In this document: positions 1 through 8,217 of the stretch, piece by piece
Layout: each line of letters starts with the position of its first letter
How positions within the stretch are numbered: the first letter of the stretch is position 1
Assembly: GCA_023396065.1 (NCBI GenBank)
Contig: JAEWXF010000025.1
Coordinates: forward strand, 10,895 to 74,894
Source: Methanobacteriota archaeon
GTDB lineage: Archaea; Halobacteriota; Methanomicrobia; Methanomicrobiales; Methanocorpusculaceae
Length of the DNA: 64,000 nucleotides
Reading direction: 5' to 3'
Notes under the pieces: model-generated
Databases searched by the model: none
The model's input: only the letters and a program-made list of their open reading frames with translations
Told to the model about the DNA's origin: nothing
Made by a program: the position numbers and the translations under genes

Positions 1-1
1 G

Positions 2-1453
2 CAGAACGAGCACCCAACCGGTCATGCCCTGACTCTTATTCTGATATCAGCGTCACTGGCAACTTTCATGTCATCGCTTGACGGCACGATCGTCAACATC
101 GCCCTTCCGACCATCTCCGAAGTCTTCAATCTCTCCACATCCTCCGTTGCATGGGTATCCACCATCTACCTGCTGGTCATGGCAGGATGTCTCCTCATCA
201 TCGGCAAAGCCGCCGACGTCATCGGCTTCAAAAAAATATTTCTCACCGGGTTTGTCCTCTTCACTCTCGGCTCATTCACCTGCGGATTCCTTCCGGAACT
301 CACCGGCTCCTTTGAAACCCTTCTTGCTTCCCGGGTCCTGCAGGCACTCGGCGGCGCCATGATGACCGTCATCGCTCCCGCCATGCTCTCCTATTACCTA
401 CCGGATGATCGGCGCGCCAAAGGTCTTTCTCTGGTCGTTCTCTTTTCCGCAGTCGGCATGGCCCTTGGTCCGACGCTTGGCGGATATCTCACCGAATACA
501 TCTCATGGCACTGGATCTTTTACATCAATGTCCCGATTGGTATCATCGCAATCATCCTTGGTATCATCGTCCTCCCGAAATCTGTTGCCACAGCCTCATC
601 ATTCAAGGGCTTTGACATCATCGGTGCAGCCCTTGCCTTCATCGGACTTGCCGCTCTCCTCTTCGCCTTCTCGGAAGGCCTCGCTCTCGGCTGGACCTCT
701 GTACCGATTCTTACCTCACTCATCCTTGCCGTACTCGGCCTGGGATGTTTTGCCTGGCGCGAACTTCGCCACCCCGACCCCCTGCTTGATCTCCGCCTCT
801 TCAAAAGCAGGTCCTTTCTTACCCTGAACATCCTGTTTGCCCTCCTGTTCTTCACCTTCGCCGGGGCAAACTATCTCCTGCCGTTTTATCTGGAACATGT
901 CCACAACTACAGTTCCTCCTTCGCGGGGCTGATCATCACGGCACTCTCCGTCGGCATGATGATTGCCGGCATTGTTTCCGGGCAGATCTACCTCAAACTC
1001 ATCGGAAAAATCCGGTATCTCGTCATGACCGGTGCTGCCCTGATCTGTATCGGATTTCTGCTCCTCACCCATCTTACGCCGGTCACCGGCCTTGGGATCA
1101 TCGTCTCAGCCCTCGCGATCATCGGACTTGGACTCGGGCTCACCACAACCCCTCTGACCACCCTGATCATGGGTGCCGTCCCTTCATCCCGGCAGGGTAT
1201 GGCATCCAGCCTCATCGGGCTGGAACGGTTTGCTCCGATGACCATCGGTGTTGCCGTCTACAACATCATCTTCCTCTATGGAATTCTGACGGTTGCAGCC
1301 AAAGCAGGTATCACCGAACAGCCTCCCTCCTCCATCTCAGCCTATATCCTCAGCGCAGGGTTTGATCTCGCATTCATCGTATCTGCAGTCCTTGCATTCA
1401 TCCTCGTCATCCTCTGTATCTTCATCCGGGAGACAAAAGCCGCAGAAGAGTAA
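2..1453 (+). CDS. DHA2-family MFS exporter, 5' end outside the window
   Basis: The reading frame is open from base 2, so the true start lies upstream of the window; an internal ATG at 68 falls inside the first membrane helix and is not a credible start. The protein is very hydrophobic with many predicted helices. Near its N-terminus it carries the LDGTIVNIALPTI signature of 14-helix drug:H+ antiporters (DHA2, EmrB/QacA type), followed by the MFS loop GKAADVIGFKK and later GPTLGG (motif C type). It should export a small molecule or drug across the cytoplasmic membrane using the proton gradient; the substrate cannot be told. The next gene is a close paralogue in the same direction, so this is a tandem duplication. 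The stop is followed by a T-run. Confidence 0.88.
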   Translation, partial: QNEHPTGHALTLILISASLATFMSSLDGTIVNIALPTISEVFNLSTSSVAWVSTIYLLVMAGCLLIIGKAADVIGFKKIFLTGFVLFTLGSFTCGFLPELTGSFETLLASRVLQALGGAMMTVIAPAMLSYYLPDDRRAKGLSLVVLFSAVGMALGPTLGGYLTEYISWHWIFYINVPIGIIAIILGIIVLPKSVATASSFKGFDIIGAALAFIGLAALLFAFSEGLALGWTSVPILTSLILAVLGLGCFAWRELRHPDPLLDLRLFKSRSFLTLNILFALLFFTFAGANYLLPFYLEHVHNYSSSFAGLIITALSVGMMIAGIVSGQIYLKLIGKIRYLVMTGAALICIGFLLLTHLTPVTGLGIIVSALAIIGLGLGLTTTPLTTLIMGAVPSSRQGMASSLIGLERFAPMTIGVAVYNIIFLYGILTVAAKAGITEQPPSSISAYILSAGFDLAFIVSAVLAFILVILCIFIRETKAAEE

Positions 1454-1467
1454 AAAATCCTTTTTTT
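1454..1467 (+). terminator. T-run terminator after the first exporter
   Basis: A7 uninterrupted T-run (1461-1467) starts eight bases after the stop codon. Archaeal transcription commonly ends on such T-runs without a hairpin. A TATA-like element for the next gene follows immediately. Confidence 0.5.
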
Positions 1468-1474
1468 GCATAGG

Positions 1475-1485
1475 CATATATATAG
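1475..1485 (+). promoter_or_regulatory. TATA box (box A) of the second exporter
   Basis: The alternating stretch catatatatag is centred about 26 bases before the ATG at 1506. That is the usual distance from box A to the transcription start in archaea, so the mRNA is probably leaderless or has only a few leader bases. No ribosome-binding motif precedes the ATG, which fits. Confidence 0.5.
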
Positions 1486-1505
1486 TTACGCCGAATAGTT
1501 CAGAA

Positions 1506-3002
1506 ATGTCAGATCTTCCCGTGAAAAAGACCGCAGCTGCCGGAATCGGCCTGTTGACGTTTGTCGTTGCCCTGTCATCATTTATGTCAGCGCTCGACGG
1601 CACCATTGTCAACATTGCAATTCCGACCATCTCCGAAATATTCAGTCTGTCAACGGCTGATGTCAGCTGGGTTGCAACCATCTATCTGCTGGTCATGGCA
1701 GGTGCCATCCTCATCTGCGGCAAAGTTGCCGATGTTGTGGGGTTCCGGAAAATATTCCTTGCCGGATTCAGTATTTTTACCATCGGTTCCTTTGCCTGCG
1801 GATTCCTGCCGGAGTTTCTCGGCTCGTATCCCTCGCTTCTTGCCGGCAGAGTTCTGCAGGCAGTCGGCGGCGCTATGCTGATGGCAATTGCCCCGGCGAT
1901 TATCTCAACCTTTGTCCCCCGGGAACAGAAAGGAAAAGCGATGGGTATTCTGATGACCATTGCAGCCCTTGGAACTGCACTCGGCCCGGTTATCGGTGGT
2001 TTTCTTACCCAGTATCTCTCCTGGGCCTGGATTTTCTACATCAATGTCCCGATCGGCATCATTGCAATCGTGCTTGGGGCAAAAGCAATTCCGCATCAGG
2101 ATAAAAGTACGGCTTCCCTTGCAACCTTTGACAAATACGGGGCAATTTTCATCTTTCTGGGTCTTGCAACCCTGCTGTTTGCCATCTCGCAGGGACTTTC
2201 CATGGGCTGGACAAACCCGATCATCCTCGGCTGTTTCGGCATTGCGATTGTTTCTCTGGCAGGATTTGTTATCCGTCAGCTTCGGTATGCCGAGCCGCTG
2301 CTGGACCTCCGGCTGTTCAAACATCCCAACTTCCTCCTGACGAACCTGACCTTCATCCTAGTGATCGGCAGCTTCGCCGGGGTCAACTATCTGATGCCGT
2401 TTTTCCTGCAGTACGTCCGGGATTTCAGCGTTTCAAACGCCGGTCTTGTTCTGACCTCGCTGTCTGTTGGTATGATGATCACCGGTGTTCTGTCCGGAAT
2501 TCTCTATAACAAATTCGGCGGAAAGAAGCTCTGCATCGCAGGGGCCGTTCTGCTGCTTGTCGGCTACTATCTGCTTTGGCATATGGATGCTGCCACCACT
2601 GCCGGGTATGTGGTTACCGCACTGTTCGTGGTCGGTCTCGGCCTTGGTATGATGATGTGTCCCCTTACCAATATGGTGCTCTCGTCCGTTGCAAAATGTA
2701 AGCAGGGCATGGTGTCCAGTCTCACCGGTCTGGAACAGTTCGCTCCGATGACCATCGGAATTGCCGTCTACAATCTTATTCTCGTCTGGGGTATTACGAC
2801 AATTGCGACAGCGGAAAATATTACCGAGGCTACACCGGTCGATATTCAGATGAATCTCTTAGCCCACGGGTTTGATGTGGCATTCCTCGCTTCGTTTATC
2901 CTCGCGGTCTTCGTCTTTATCCTCTCGCTGATCATTAAGCAGACCACGCACCCGGATCATCTGGAGACGCAGGAGCTGGAACATGCGGGCGGCATTATCT
3001 AA
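1506..3002 (+). CDS. DHA2-family MFS exporter (tandem paralogue)
   Basis: 498 residues. The frame is open further upstream into the previous gene, but the ATG at 1506 is chosen because it sits about 26 bases after a TATA box and gives a protein beginning MSDLPVKKTA just before the first helix. It shares the LDGTIVNIAIPTISE signature, GKVADVVGFRK loop and GPVIGG motif with the preceding exporter, and the order of conserved segments is the same to the C-terminus. Predicted 14-helix proton-coupled exporter in the cytoplasmic membrane; substrate unknown. It was probably formed by duplication of its neighbour but has its own promoter. The C-terminus is a short charged cytoplasmic tail. Confidence 0.88.
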   Translation: MSDLPVKKTAAAGIGLLTFVVALSSFMSALDGTIVNIAIPTISEIFSLSTADVSWVATIYLLVMAGAILICGKVADVVGFRKIFLAGFSIFTIGSFACGFLPEFLGSYPSLLAGRVLQAVGGAMLMAIAPAIISTFVPREQKGKAMGILMTIAALGTALGPVIGGFLTQYLSWAWIFYINVPIGIIAIVLGAKAIPHQDKSTASLATFDKYGAIFIFLGLATLLFAISQGLSMGWTNPIILGCFGIAIVSLAGFVIRQLRYAEPLLDLRLFKHPNFLLTNLTFILVIGSFAGVNYLMPFFLQYVRDFSVSNAGLVLTSLSVGMMITGVLSGILYNKFGGKKLCIAGAVLLLVGYYLLWHMDAATTAGYVVTALFVVGLGLGMMMCPLTNMVLSSVAKCKQGMVSSLTGLEQFAPMTIGIAVYNLILVWGITTIATAENITEATPVDIQMNLLAHGFDVAFLASFILAVFVFILSLIIKQTTHPDHLETQELEHAGGII

Positions 3003-3013
3003 TCCCTTTTTTT
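3003..3013 (+). terminator. T-run terminator
   Basis: Seven consecutive T (3007-3013) follow directly after the stop codon of the exporter and precede the metal ABC operon. Confidence 0.45.
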
Positions 3014-3022
3014 GAGATACTT

Positions 3023-3898
3023 TTGTATCGGTGCGGGTTGCATACTGTATATACGAAACAGGTTATTTATCTCTGTATAGTCATAATTGCGGCAGTTACG
3101 GCAGGGTGTACCAGCCTCCCGGCAGCGGAGGATACCCGGCCGGTTCTGCTGGTGACCGTGCCGCCGATGCAGGAGATCGTGTCAGTCGTGGCAGGTGACG
3201 GGTTCCGGGTGGAGACAATTGTCCCTGAGGGTGTGTCCCCCCATACCTATGAACCCGGTCCCTCGGATCTCGCGGTGTTCGGCGGGGCAGTCCTCTGGTT
3301 CTCTTTAGGTGAGGGATTCCTCCCTCTGGAAGAACAGATATCCGGCGCTCTGCCGGACGTGCCGACGGCAGAGGCAGGCTCAGGAATTTCCGCAGTGGTC
3401 GAGGCAGGTAGTGACGAGGGTGAGACTGATCCGCATATCTGGATGTCGGCGGTGAACGGCATGCAGATGACACAAACGGTCCGGGACGCATTATCCGACC
3501 GGTTCCCGGAGTCTGCGGATCAGTTCTCCGCAAATGCGGATGCCTATCTGATGCGGCTTGCGGATGCGGATGCAGCGCTCCGCACGGCTGCCGGACGGAT
3601 GAATCCTCCTGCATTTCTGGCAACTCACGGTTCGTTCGGGTATCTTGCCCGGGACTACCAGATAACACAGATGGTGATTGCCGAAGGAGAAAAGGAACCG
3701 GGAGCAAAGGCTCTGGCCCGGCTTGCAGACTCTGCGAAAGCGGCAAACATTCATATAATCATAACCGAGCCGCTGTCCGGTACTCGTGCCGCAGATGTGC
3801 TGGCTGAGGAGATCGGTGTTGTGCCGCAGAAGATCGACCCGCTTTCACCGCGATATCTGCAGACTCTGGAAAGAGTTGCGGAGGTGTTGTCTTCATGA
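3023..3898 (+). CDS. Metal ABC transporter substrate-binding lipoprotein (ZnuA/MntC-like)
   Basis: Binds a divalent metal (Zn2+ or Mn2+) outside the membrane and delivers it to the permease encoded two genes downstream. A hydrophobic signal ends in the lipobox AVTAGC, so it is probably lipid-anchored. Cluster A-1 metal ligands are visible as His in VSPHTYEPG, His in DPHIWM, His in ATHGSFGYL and an acidic residue near TEPLSG. The loop before DPHIW, which is His-rich in many ZnuA proteins, is short and acidic here (GSDEGETD). No ATG is available; the frame begins with TTG at 3023, with a second TTG at 3038, and the choice is uncertain. The 3' end overlaps the ATPase gene as ATGA. About 290 residues is normal for the family. 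Confidence 0.85.
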   Translation: MYRCGLHTVYTKQVIYLCIVIIAAVTAGCTSLPAAEDTRPVLLVTVPPMQEIVSVVAGDGFRVETIVPEGVSPHTYEPGPSDLAVFGGAVLWFSLGEGFLPLEEQISGALPDVPTAEAGSGISAVVEAGSDEGETDPHIWMSAVNGMQMTQTVRDALSDRFPESADQFSANADAYLMRLADADAALRTAAGRMNPPAFLATHGSFGYLARDYQITQMVIAEGEKEPGAKALARLADSAKAANIHIIITEPLSGTRAADVLAEEIGVVPQKIDPLSPRYLQTLERVAEVLSS

Positions 3899-4677
3899 AG
3901 ACCGTTCTGGATGTGGAGCATCTGGTGGTGGAACGCGGGGGCCACGTGGTTCTGGATGATATCAGTTTTACCTTGTATGCAGGGGACGTGGCAGCAGTGA
4001 TCGGGCCGAACGGGGGAGGGAAGACCTCTTTTCTGATGACAATCCTCGGACTGCTGCAGCCGGCGGCAGGCTCGATTGCAATCTTTGGAAAGCCGCCCGC
4101 CGAGGCGCGGTCCCGTATCGGGTATGTGCCGCAGATGCATACGTTCGATTTTGCCTATCCCATGACGGTGCTGGATATGGTTCTGTCCGGCAGACTGGGC
4201 CATATTCCGGGACTCATCAAGCGGTACCGGATCGAAGACTATGCGGCTGCCCGCCGGGCACTTGCAGCGATGGACCTGAGCGGCTATGAAGACCGGCCGA
4301 TTGCAAATCTTTCCGGCGGCGAACAGCAGCGGGTGGTTATTTCCCGGGCGCTTGCCGGGGAACCGGAACTGCTGATTCTGGATGAACCGACGGTGTATGT
4401 GGACGGACCGACGGGAGAACGGCTGATGGGACTGCTGGAGGAGCTGCGGCATACAATGACGATTCTGATGGTGACCCATGATGTGGGCGCAATGTCGGGA
4501 CATGTGAACCGGGTGGCCTGTCTGAACCGGAAGCTGTACACGCATGACTCGGATACGATCACCGGGGATATGGTGGCGGCAGCATACGGCTGTCCGGTTG
4601 AGCTGATCACCCACGGGACGGTGCCTCACCGGGTTTTGCAGGAGCATGCGGATGAGCCGGGAGGGATGAAGCAGTGA
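3895..4677 (+). CDS. Metal ABC transporter ATP-binding protein (ZnuC-like)
   Basis: 260-residue ABC ATPase that powers the importer from the cytoplasmic face. Walker A is GPNGGGKTS at residues 37-45, the Q-loop lies in YVPQMHTFD, the signature is LSGGEQQR near residue 139, Walker B is LLILDEPT near residue 160, and the switch histidine is in THDVG near residue 195. The TVYVDGPT segment after Walker B resembles the TV-VD-PT pattern of zinc/manganese importers. The start overlaps the binding-protein stop as ATGA and its own stop overlaps the permease start in the same way, so the three genes form a translationally coupled operon. Confidence 0.9.
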   Translation: MKTVLDVEHLVVERGGHVVLDDISFTLYAGDVAAVIGPNGGGKTSFLMTILGLLQPAAGSIAIFGKPPAEARSRIGYVPQMHTFDFAYPMTVLDMVLSGRLGHIPGLIKRYRIEDYAAARRALAAMDLSGYEDRPIANLSGGEQQRVVISRALAGEPELLILDEPTVYVDGPTGERLMGLLEELRHTMTILMVTHDVGAMSGHVNRVACLNRKLYTHDSDTITGDMVAAAYGCPVELITHGTVPHRVLQEHADEPGGMKQ

Positions 4678-5483
4678 TGGAGATTTTTTCCTATGTGTTT
4701 ATGCAGCATGCGTTTCTTGCGGGCATTCTGGCAAGTGTGGTCTGCGGAATCATGGGAAGTTATATTATTGTCCGGCAGATGACCGCCGTCTCGGGAGGGA
4801 TTTCCCATGCGACGTTCGGCGGTGTGGGGTTAGGCTATTTCCTGGGCTTTTCGCCGCTTGCCGGAGCGGCGGCGTTTGCCGTCGGGTCGGCACTGGTGAT
4901 CGGGGTACTGAAGGAGTACGCCCAGCAGAAGGTGGATACGCTGATCGGGGCGGTCTGGGCGGTAGGTATGGCGCTTGGTGTGTTGTTTGTGGCGCTGACA
5001 CCCGGCTATGTGCCGGACATTGAGTCGTATCTGTTTGGAAATATTCTGCTGGTGACGAACGCGGATCTGCTTGCCGCAGGGCTGCTTGCCGGAGTTATCG
5101 TGATGGTAGTTGCTCTGCTCTACTATCCGCTGATGGCGGCAACGTTTGATGAGGAGTATGCAACGGTGATGAATCTGCCGGTTAAGCTGCTGAATCTGAT
5201 TCTTTTGATTCTGATTGCGCTTGCGGTGGTTATGCTGATTCAGGTTGTGGGAATTATTCTTGCGATTGCGCTTCTGACACTGCCTGCGGCAATCTGCCGG
5301 ATGCTGACAACGCGGCTTTCGGTGATGATGGCCGGCGCCGTGCTGGTCGGTATCGTGGTCTGCAGTCTGGGGATTGTGTTTTCGTATCTGTGGGATGTTC
5401 CGTCCGGTGCGGCGATAACTCTTGTGGCGGCGGCGCTGTATCTCGGGGTTCTGGGATGCAGGCGTGCCGTGATCAGGCGGTAA
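4674..5483 (+). CDS. Metal ABC transporter permease (ZnuB/MntB-like)
   Basis: 269 residues, almost entirely hydrophobic, with about eight or nine predicted helices; ABC-3 family permease of Zn/Mn/Fe importers. The motif region YIIVRQMTAVSGGISHATFGG near the N-terminus and GIILAIALLTLPAA near residue 200 are typical of the family. It is the last gene of the operon (ATGA overlap with the ATPase). Four bases separate its stop from the stop of a convergent gene, so the two transcription units must overlap at their 3' ends. Confidence 0.9.
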   Translation: MMEIFSYVFMQHAFLAGILASVVCGIMGSYIIVRQMTAVSGGISHATFGGVGLGYFLGFSPLAGAAAFAVGSALVIGVLKEYAQQKVDTLIGAVWAVGMALGVLFVALTPGYVPDIESYLFGNILLVTNADLLAAGLLAGVIVMVVALLYYPLMAATFDEEYATVMNLPVKLLNLILLILIALAVVMLIQVVGIILAIALLTLPAAICRMLTTRLSVMMAGAVLVGIVVCSLGIVFSYLWDVPSGAAITLVAAALYLGVLGCRRAVIRR

Positions 5484-5487
5484 ACGG

Positions 5488-6201
5488 TTACAGACCGCGG
5501 GTGATCAGGTCCTGTGAGACGCGTGCCGGGATGAGGTCCGGCACAGGTCCCCATGATGCGGTCCAGTCCCCGATAACAGCATACACGCCGCATACTTCAG
5601 AGGCGGAAAGCGGGAGGGCGGCAAACGGTTCGTTTTCCGGACAAAGGACGTTACAGATACCGGTTGCCCATGCGTCCGCCCGAGCGGGATTTTTTGAGAA
5701 AACGACTACTGCATCTGCGATCCCGAAGGAGACGGAGGGGCCGACGGTGGCCGATGAGGTACAGATACCAAGGATGCTGTTCTGCGGCGGGACGCGGAAT
5801 GCATACTTTCCTGATACGGGGGCGGACCCTGCATAGAGGCCGACCCGGATATCCCGGTCTGAGATGAGGGCGATGTCACCGCCATTGTCGATGAGGCCGA
5901 AAGCGGCCCCGGCCTGCTGCATGGCGTCAACGCCTGCCCATGCAATGGAGGCGGCTACGGCTGCCATCGGGCCGACATTGGCATTTGCTGCTGCGTCCGC
6001 CATTCTGCGGACGATCTCCGGGGCATCGATGTTCGCAGGTACCGGTGAGTAGGAAGTTCCAAAAAAAGGGTCCGCCTGGAGATACTCCTCCAGCTGACTG
6101 CGTGCTGTCATCATGCCTTCTTTTGCCGCAGTTATGTGGTCTGCGTCATCGGCAAGGATGGTGGTAATGGTCTCGCGGTACTCGAAGTGTTCACGAATCA
6201 T
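5488..6201 (-). CDS. UPF0280 / COG2122 family protein (ApbE-related), third gene of homocysteine operon
   Basis: 237 residues beginning MIREHFEYRET. The frame is open further upstream, but ATG at 6201 makes an ATGA overlap with the ferredoxin gene and matches the usual N-terminus of the family. Seen: glycine- and alanine-rich segments MADAAANANVGPMAAVA, GLIDNGGDIAL and ICTSSATVGPSVSFG, typical of UPF0280, which is distantly related to the flavin transferase ApbE. In Methanosarcina acetivorans the equivalent gene sits beside the homocysteine-forming DUF39 and NIL-ferredoxin genes; its exact role there is not settled. Inference: an accessory protein for sulfide incorporation or redox cofactor handling. 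Confidence 0.85.
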   Translation of the reverse strand: MIREHFEYRETITTILADDADHITAAKEGMMTARSQLEEYLQADPFFGTSYSPVPANIDAPEIVRRMADAAANANVGPMAAVAASIAWAGVDAMQQAGAAFGLIDNGGDIALISDRDIRVGLYAGSAPVSGKYAFRVPPQNSILGICTSSATVGPSVSFGIADAVVVFSKNPARADAWATGICNVLCPENEPFAALPLSASEVCGVYAVIGDWTASWGPVPDLIPARVSQDLITRGL

Positions 6202-6587
6202 TTTTGGAGGCTTAACGCCCGCTGCGGACAGTACATCACGCAGCGGCCGCAGAGGACACACCGTTCGGAGTTTACCTGCAGCCGCCAGTCGGGATCAAAG
6301 GAGAAGACCTGTTTCTGGCAGATGCTGATACACAGACCGCAGTCGACGCATTCCGTCAGGCTGTGGGAGACAGCGTCTTTCTGGATTTTTACGGTAACGC
6401 CGGGGGCGGCGGTCAGGGCTTTGATGAATTTGTCCGCAAGGTCGTCCCGGACGTCCAGCAGGGTCCAGCCGTCATCTCCGTCGATCTGGGCGCGTTCCAC
6501 ATTCACCGGAACGCCGGATTTCAGGATTGCATTTGCAATGTTTGCGTCCAGTACGCCGGTCCGGTCGAAGGTTACCATGAGTTTCAT
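6198..6587 (-). CDS. NIL-domain 2x[4Fe-4S] ferredoxin, homocysteine biosynthesis
   Basis: 129 residues. The N-terminal 75 or so residues form a NIL domain (ACT-like fold, as in methionine transporters). The C-terminal part has two full 4Fe-4S motifs, CVDCGLCISIC and CVLCGRCVMYC, each followed by another residue set typical of bacterial-type ferredoxins. ATG at 6587 is chosen over an upstream GTG because it is preceded by GAGGTGG at five bases and overlaps the previous stop as ATGA. Genetic work in Methanosarcina showed that this type of protein acts together with the DUF39 protein in making homocysteine from aspartate semialdehyde, probably as electron carrier. Confidence 0.9.
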   Translation of the reverse strand: MKLMVTFDRTGVLDANIANAILKSGVPVNVERAQIDGDDGWTLLDVRDDLADKFIKALTAAPGVTVKIQKDAVSHSLTECVDCGLCISICQKQVFSFDPDWRLQVNSERCVLCGRCVMYCPQRALSLQK

Positions 6588-8092
6588 TTGTGCCACCTCT
6601 CTCCGACGAGATCCCCTAGATCATAGGAGTTCAGGAGGCCGAGCACTTTCTTGGTGGCATCGACGACGACGAGGGCACCGATGTTGTTGACCTGCAGTTT
6701 GCGTGCGGCGAGGTCTACGGGTTCGTCGGGCAGGACGGTGATGACGTTTCTGGTCATGATTTCTGCGACTGTCTGGTCTTCTTCATCGCGGGCGAAGGCT
6801 TTGGAGATGTCGAAGGTGGTGACGATACCGATCAGTCTGTTTTCTGCGTCGATGACCGGCAGATGGTTGGTGTTTCCTTTCAGCAGGCGGTTTGCGGCTT
6901 CTTTGACGCTTTCGTTTCCGGTGATGGTGACAAAGGTTGCGACCATCATTTCGCTTACCCTGCGGGTTGAGCCGTGCTCTGCCATGGGTTTGTTGACCTT
7001 GACTGCGTTGATCGGGCGGGTGGCGGCTGCCATGGTGAAGGTGCCTGCTTCGATTCTTGCTTTCAGTTCATTTGCAACTTCGCGGGCTTTCCGGTAGCTG
7101 GAGAGGGGTGAGGTCCGGATTTCTTCTCCGTCGATTTCGACCGAGCCACTCTTGAGTTCCGCGTAGGTGACTTTCCGGATGGTAGGCCGGTCACGGAACG
7201 GTGTGCCGTAGTCGACGATGCTGGTAACGAGATCTTCGTCCCTGACTGCGGTGTGCCGGACGATGTCTTCGTTTAAGAGCGGGATCGGGACGCCGACTCC
7301 CACATACATGGTGACACCGTATCCGGTCATGGTGGCGGCGCGGATGTAGTCGGGGGACATTTCCTTCATGTCTCCGGTAGTCATGAGGGTTCCGAATCCG
7401 GCTCCCGGTGAGTGCTGGGTTCCTTCGCCGACAACGGTGCCGTTGGCACCGCCGAGGAAGATCGGGGTCCCGGCGCCGATTACCGAGAAGGTCGGATCGT
7501 TCGGCAGCGGAGAGAGGGTGCCTGCACCCGAGTAGGTGATGTTTCTGTGGCCTGGCAGGAGGTATCCCATGTAGGTTTTGATTGCCCGGTCACTCATATT
7601 GGTGGCGGCGTTGTAACACTGGTAGGAGTTGCGGGGGTTGACCATGATTGCCTGATTGAGGTCGGCGAGGGTGAACTCGTTGGTGATCGACTGGCGGGGA
7701 TAACAGTCGGTGCCTTTGGCGCGGGCATGCAGTTCCACCGCTTTTCCGGATATAAGGTCTTCGATGACGTGGGCCCCTCCGTATTCCATATGTTTGGTGA
7801 CCGATTCCTGTGTTGCGCCAAGGTAGCAGTCCACGGCTGCGACGCCGGCGTAGGCCTCGACGTTATTGAGCCACATCTTTTCCATACGGATGGGTATTTC
7901 CGGATGACCGAAGTTGAGGAACGCTCCGGAGGAACACATTGCGCCGAAGGTGCCGGTTGTGACAACGTCCACTTCCCGGAGGGCTCCGGATACGCCAAGT
8001 TCGTCGACGATATCCGGCATCTCTTCGGCCGTTGCAACCCGCACGCTTCCATCGCGGATACGTTCGTTTATATCGTCGATGGATTTGTACAT
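6584..8092 (-). CDS. DUF39-CBS homocysteine biosynthesis protein (COG1900)
   Basis: About 502 residues. The N-terminal three quarters is the DUF39 domain and the C-terminus carries a pair of CBS domains (TRRVSEMMVATFVTI... and AEIMTRNVITVLP...). It is needed to convert aspartate semialdehyde plus sulfide to homocysteine in methanogens lacking the classical route. Two cysteines, C53 (FGAMCSSG) and C130 (KGTDCYPRQ), sit where catalytic cysteines are expected. The start ATG at 8092 is supported by a perfect box A 27 bases upstream, giving a leaderless mRNA; a longer frame into the promoter region is ignored. It is the first gene of the operon DUF39-ferredoxin-UPF0280. The CBS pair may sense an adenosyl ligand such as SAM or ATP (inference). 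Confidence 0.92.
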   Translation of the reverse strand: MYKSIDDINERIRDGSVRVATAEEMPDIVDELGVSGALREVDVVTTGTFGAMCSSGAFLNFGHPEIPIRMEKMWLNNVEAYAGVAAVDCYLGATQESVTKHMEYGGAHVIEDLISGKAVELHARAKGTDCYPRQSITNEFTLADLNQAIMVNPRNSYQCYNAATNMSDRAIKTYMGYLLPGHRNITYSGAGTLSPLPNDPTFSVIGAGTPIFLGGANGTVVGEGTQHSPGAGFGTLMTTGDMKEMSPDYIRAATMTGYGVTMYVGVGVPIPLLNEDIVRHTAVRDEDLVTSIVDYGTPFRDRPTIRKVTYAELKSGSVEIDGEEIRTSPLSSYRKAREVANELKARIEAGTFTMAAATRPINAVKVNKPMAEHGSTRRVSEMMVATFVTITGNESVKEAANRLLKGNTNHLPVIDAENRLIGIVTTFDISKAFARDEEDQTVAEIMTRNVITVLPDEPVDLAARKLQVNNIGALVVVDATKKVLGLLNSYDLGDLVGERWHK

Positions 8093-8115
8093 ACCTATTA
8101 TAGACCCGTTTCTAG

Positions 8116-8123
8116 TATATAAA
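8116..8123 (-). promoter_or_regulatory. Box A promoter of the homocysteine operon
   Basis: Reading on the minus strand the sequence is tttatata, a perfect match to the archaeal box A consensus, centred 27 bases before the ATG at 8092. Transcription should therefore start at or next to the start codon. Confidence 0.7.
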
Positions 8124-8217
8124 CAGAACCTATTGAGGGGATATTGCAGTATTTGGATGGAAAAACAGGACGATACAATCCCCACAAATAATACCACGGG
8201 ACACCAAATATGCATAT

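Noticed and set aside
3751..4647. A 298-codon minus-strand frame
   Set aside because: Antisense to the ABC ATPase; histidine- and cysteine-rich low-information sequence typical of a shadow.
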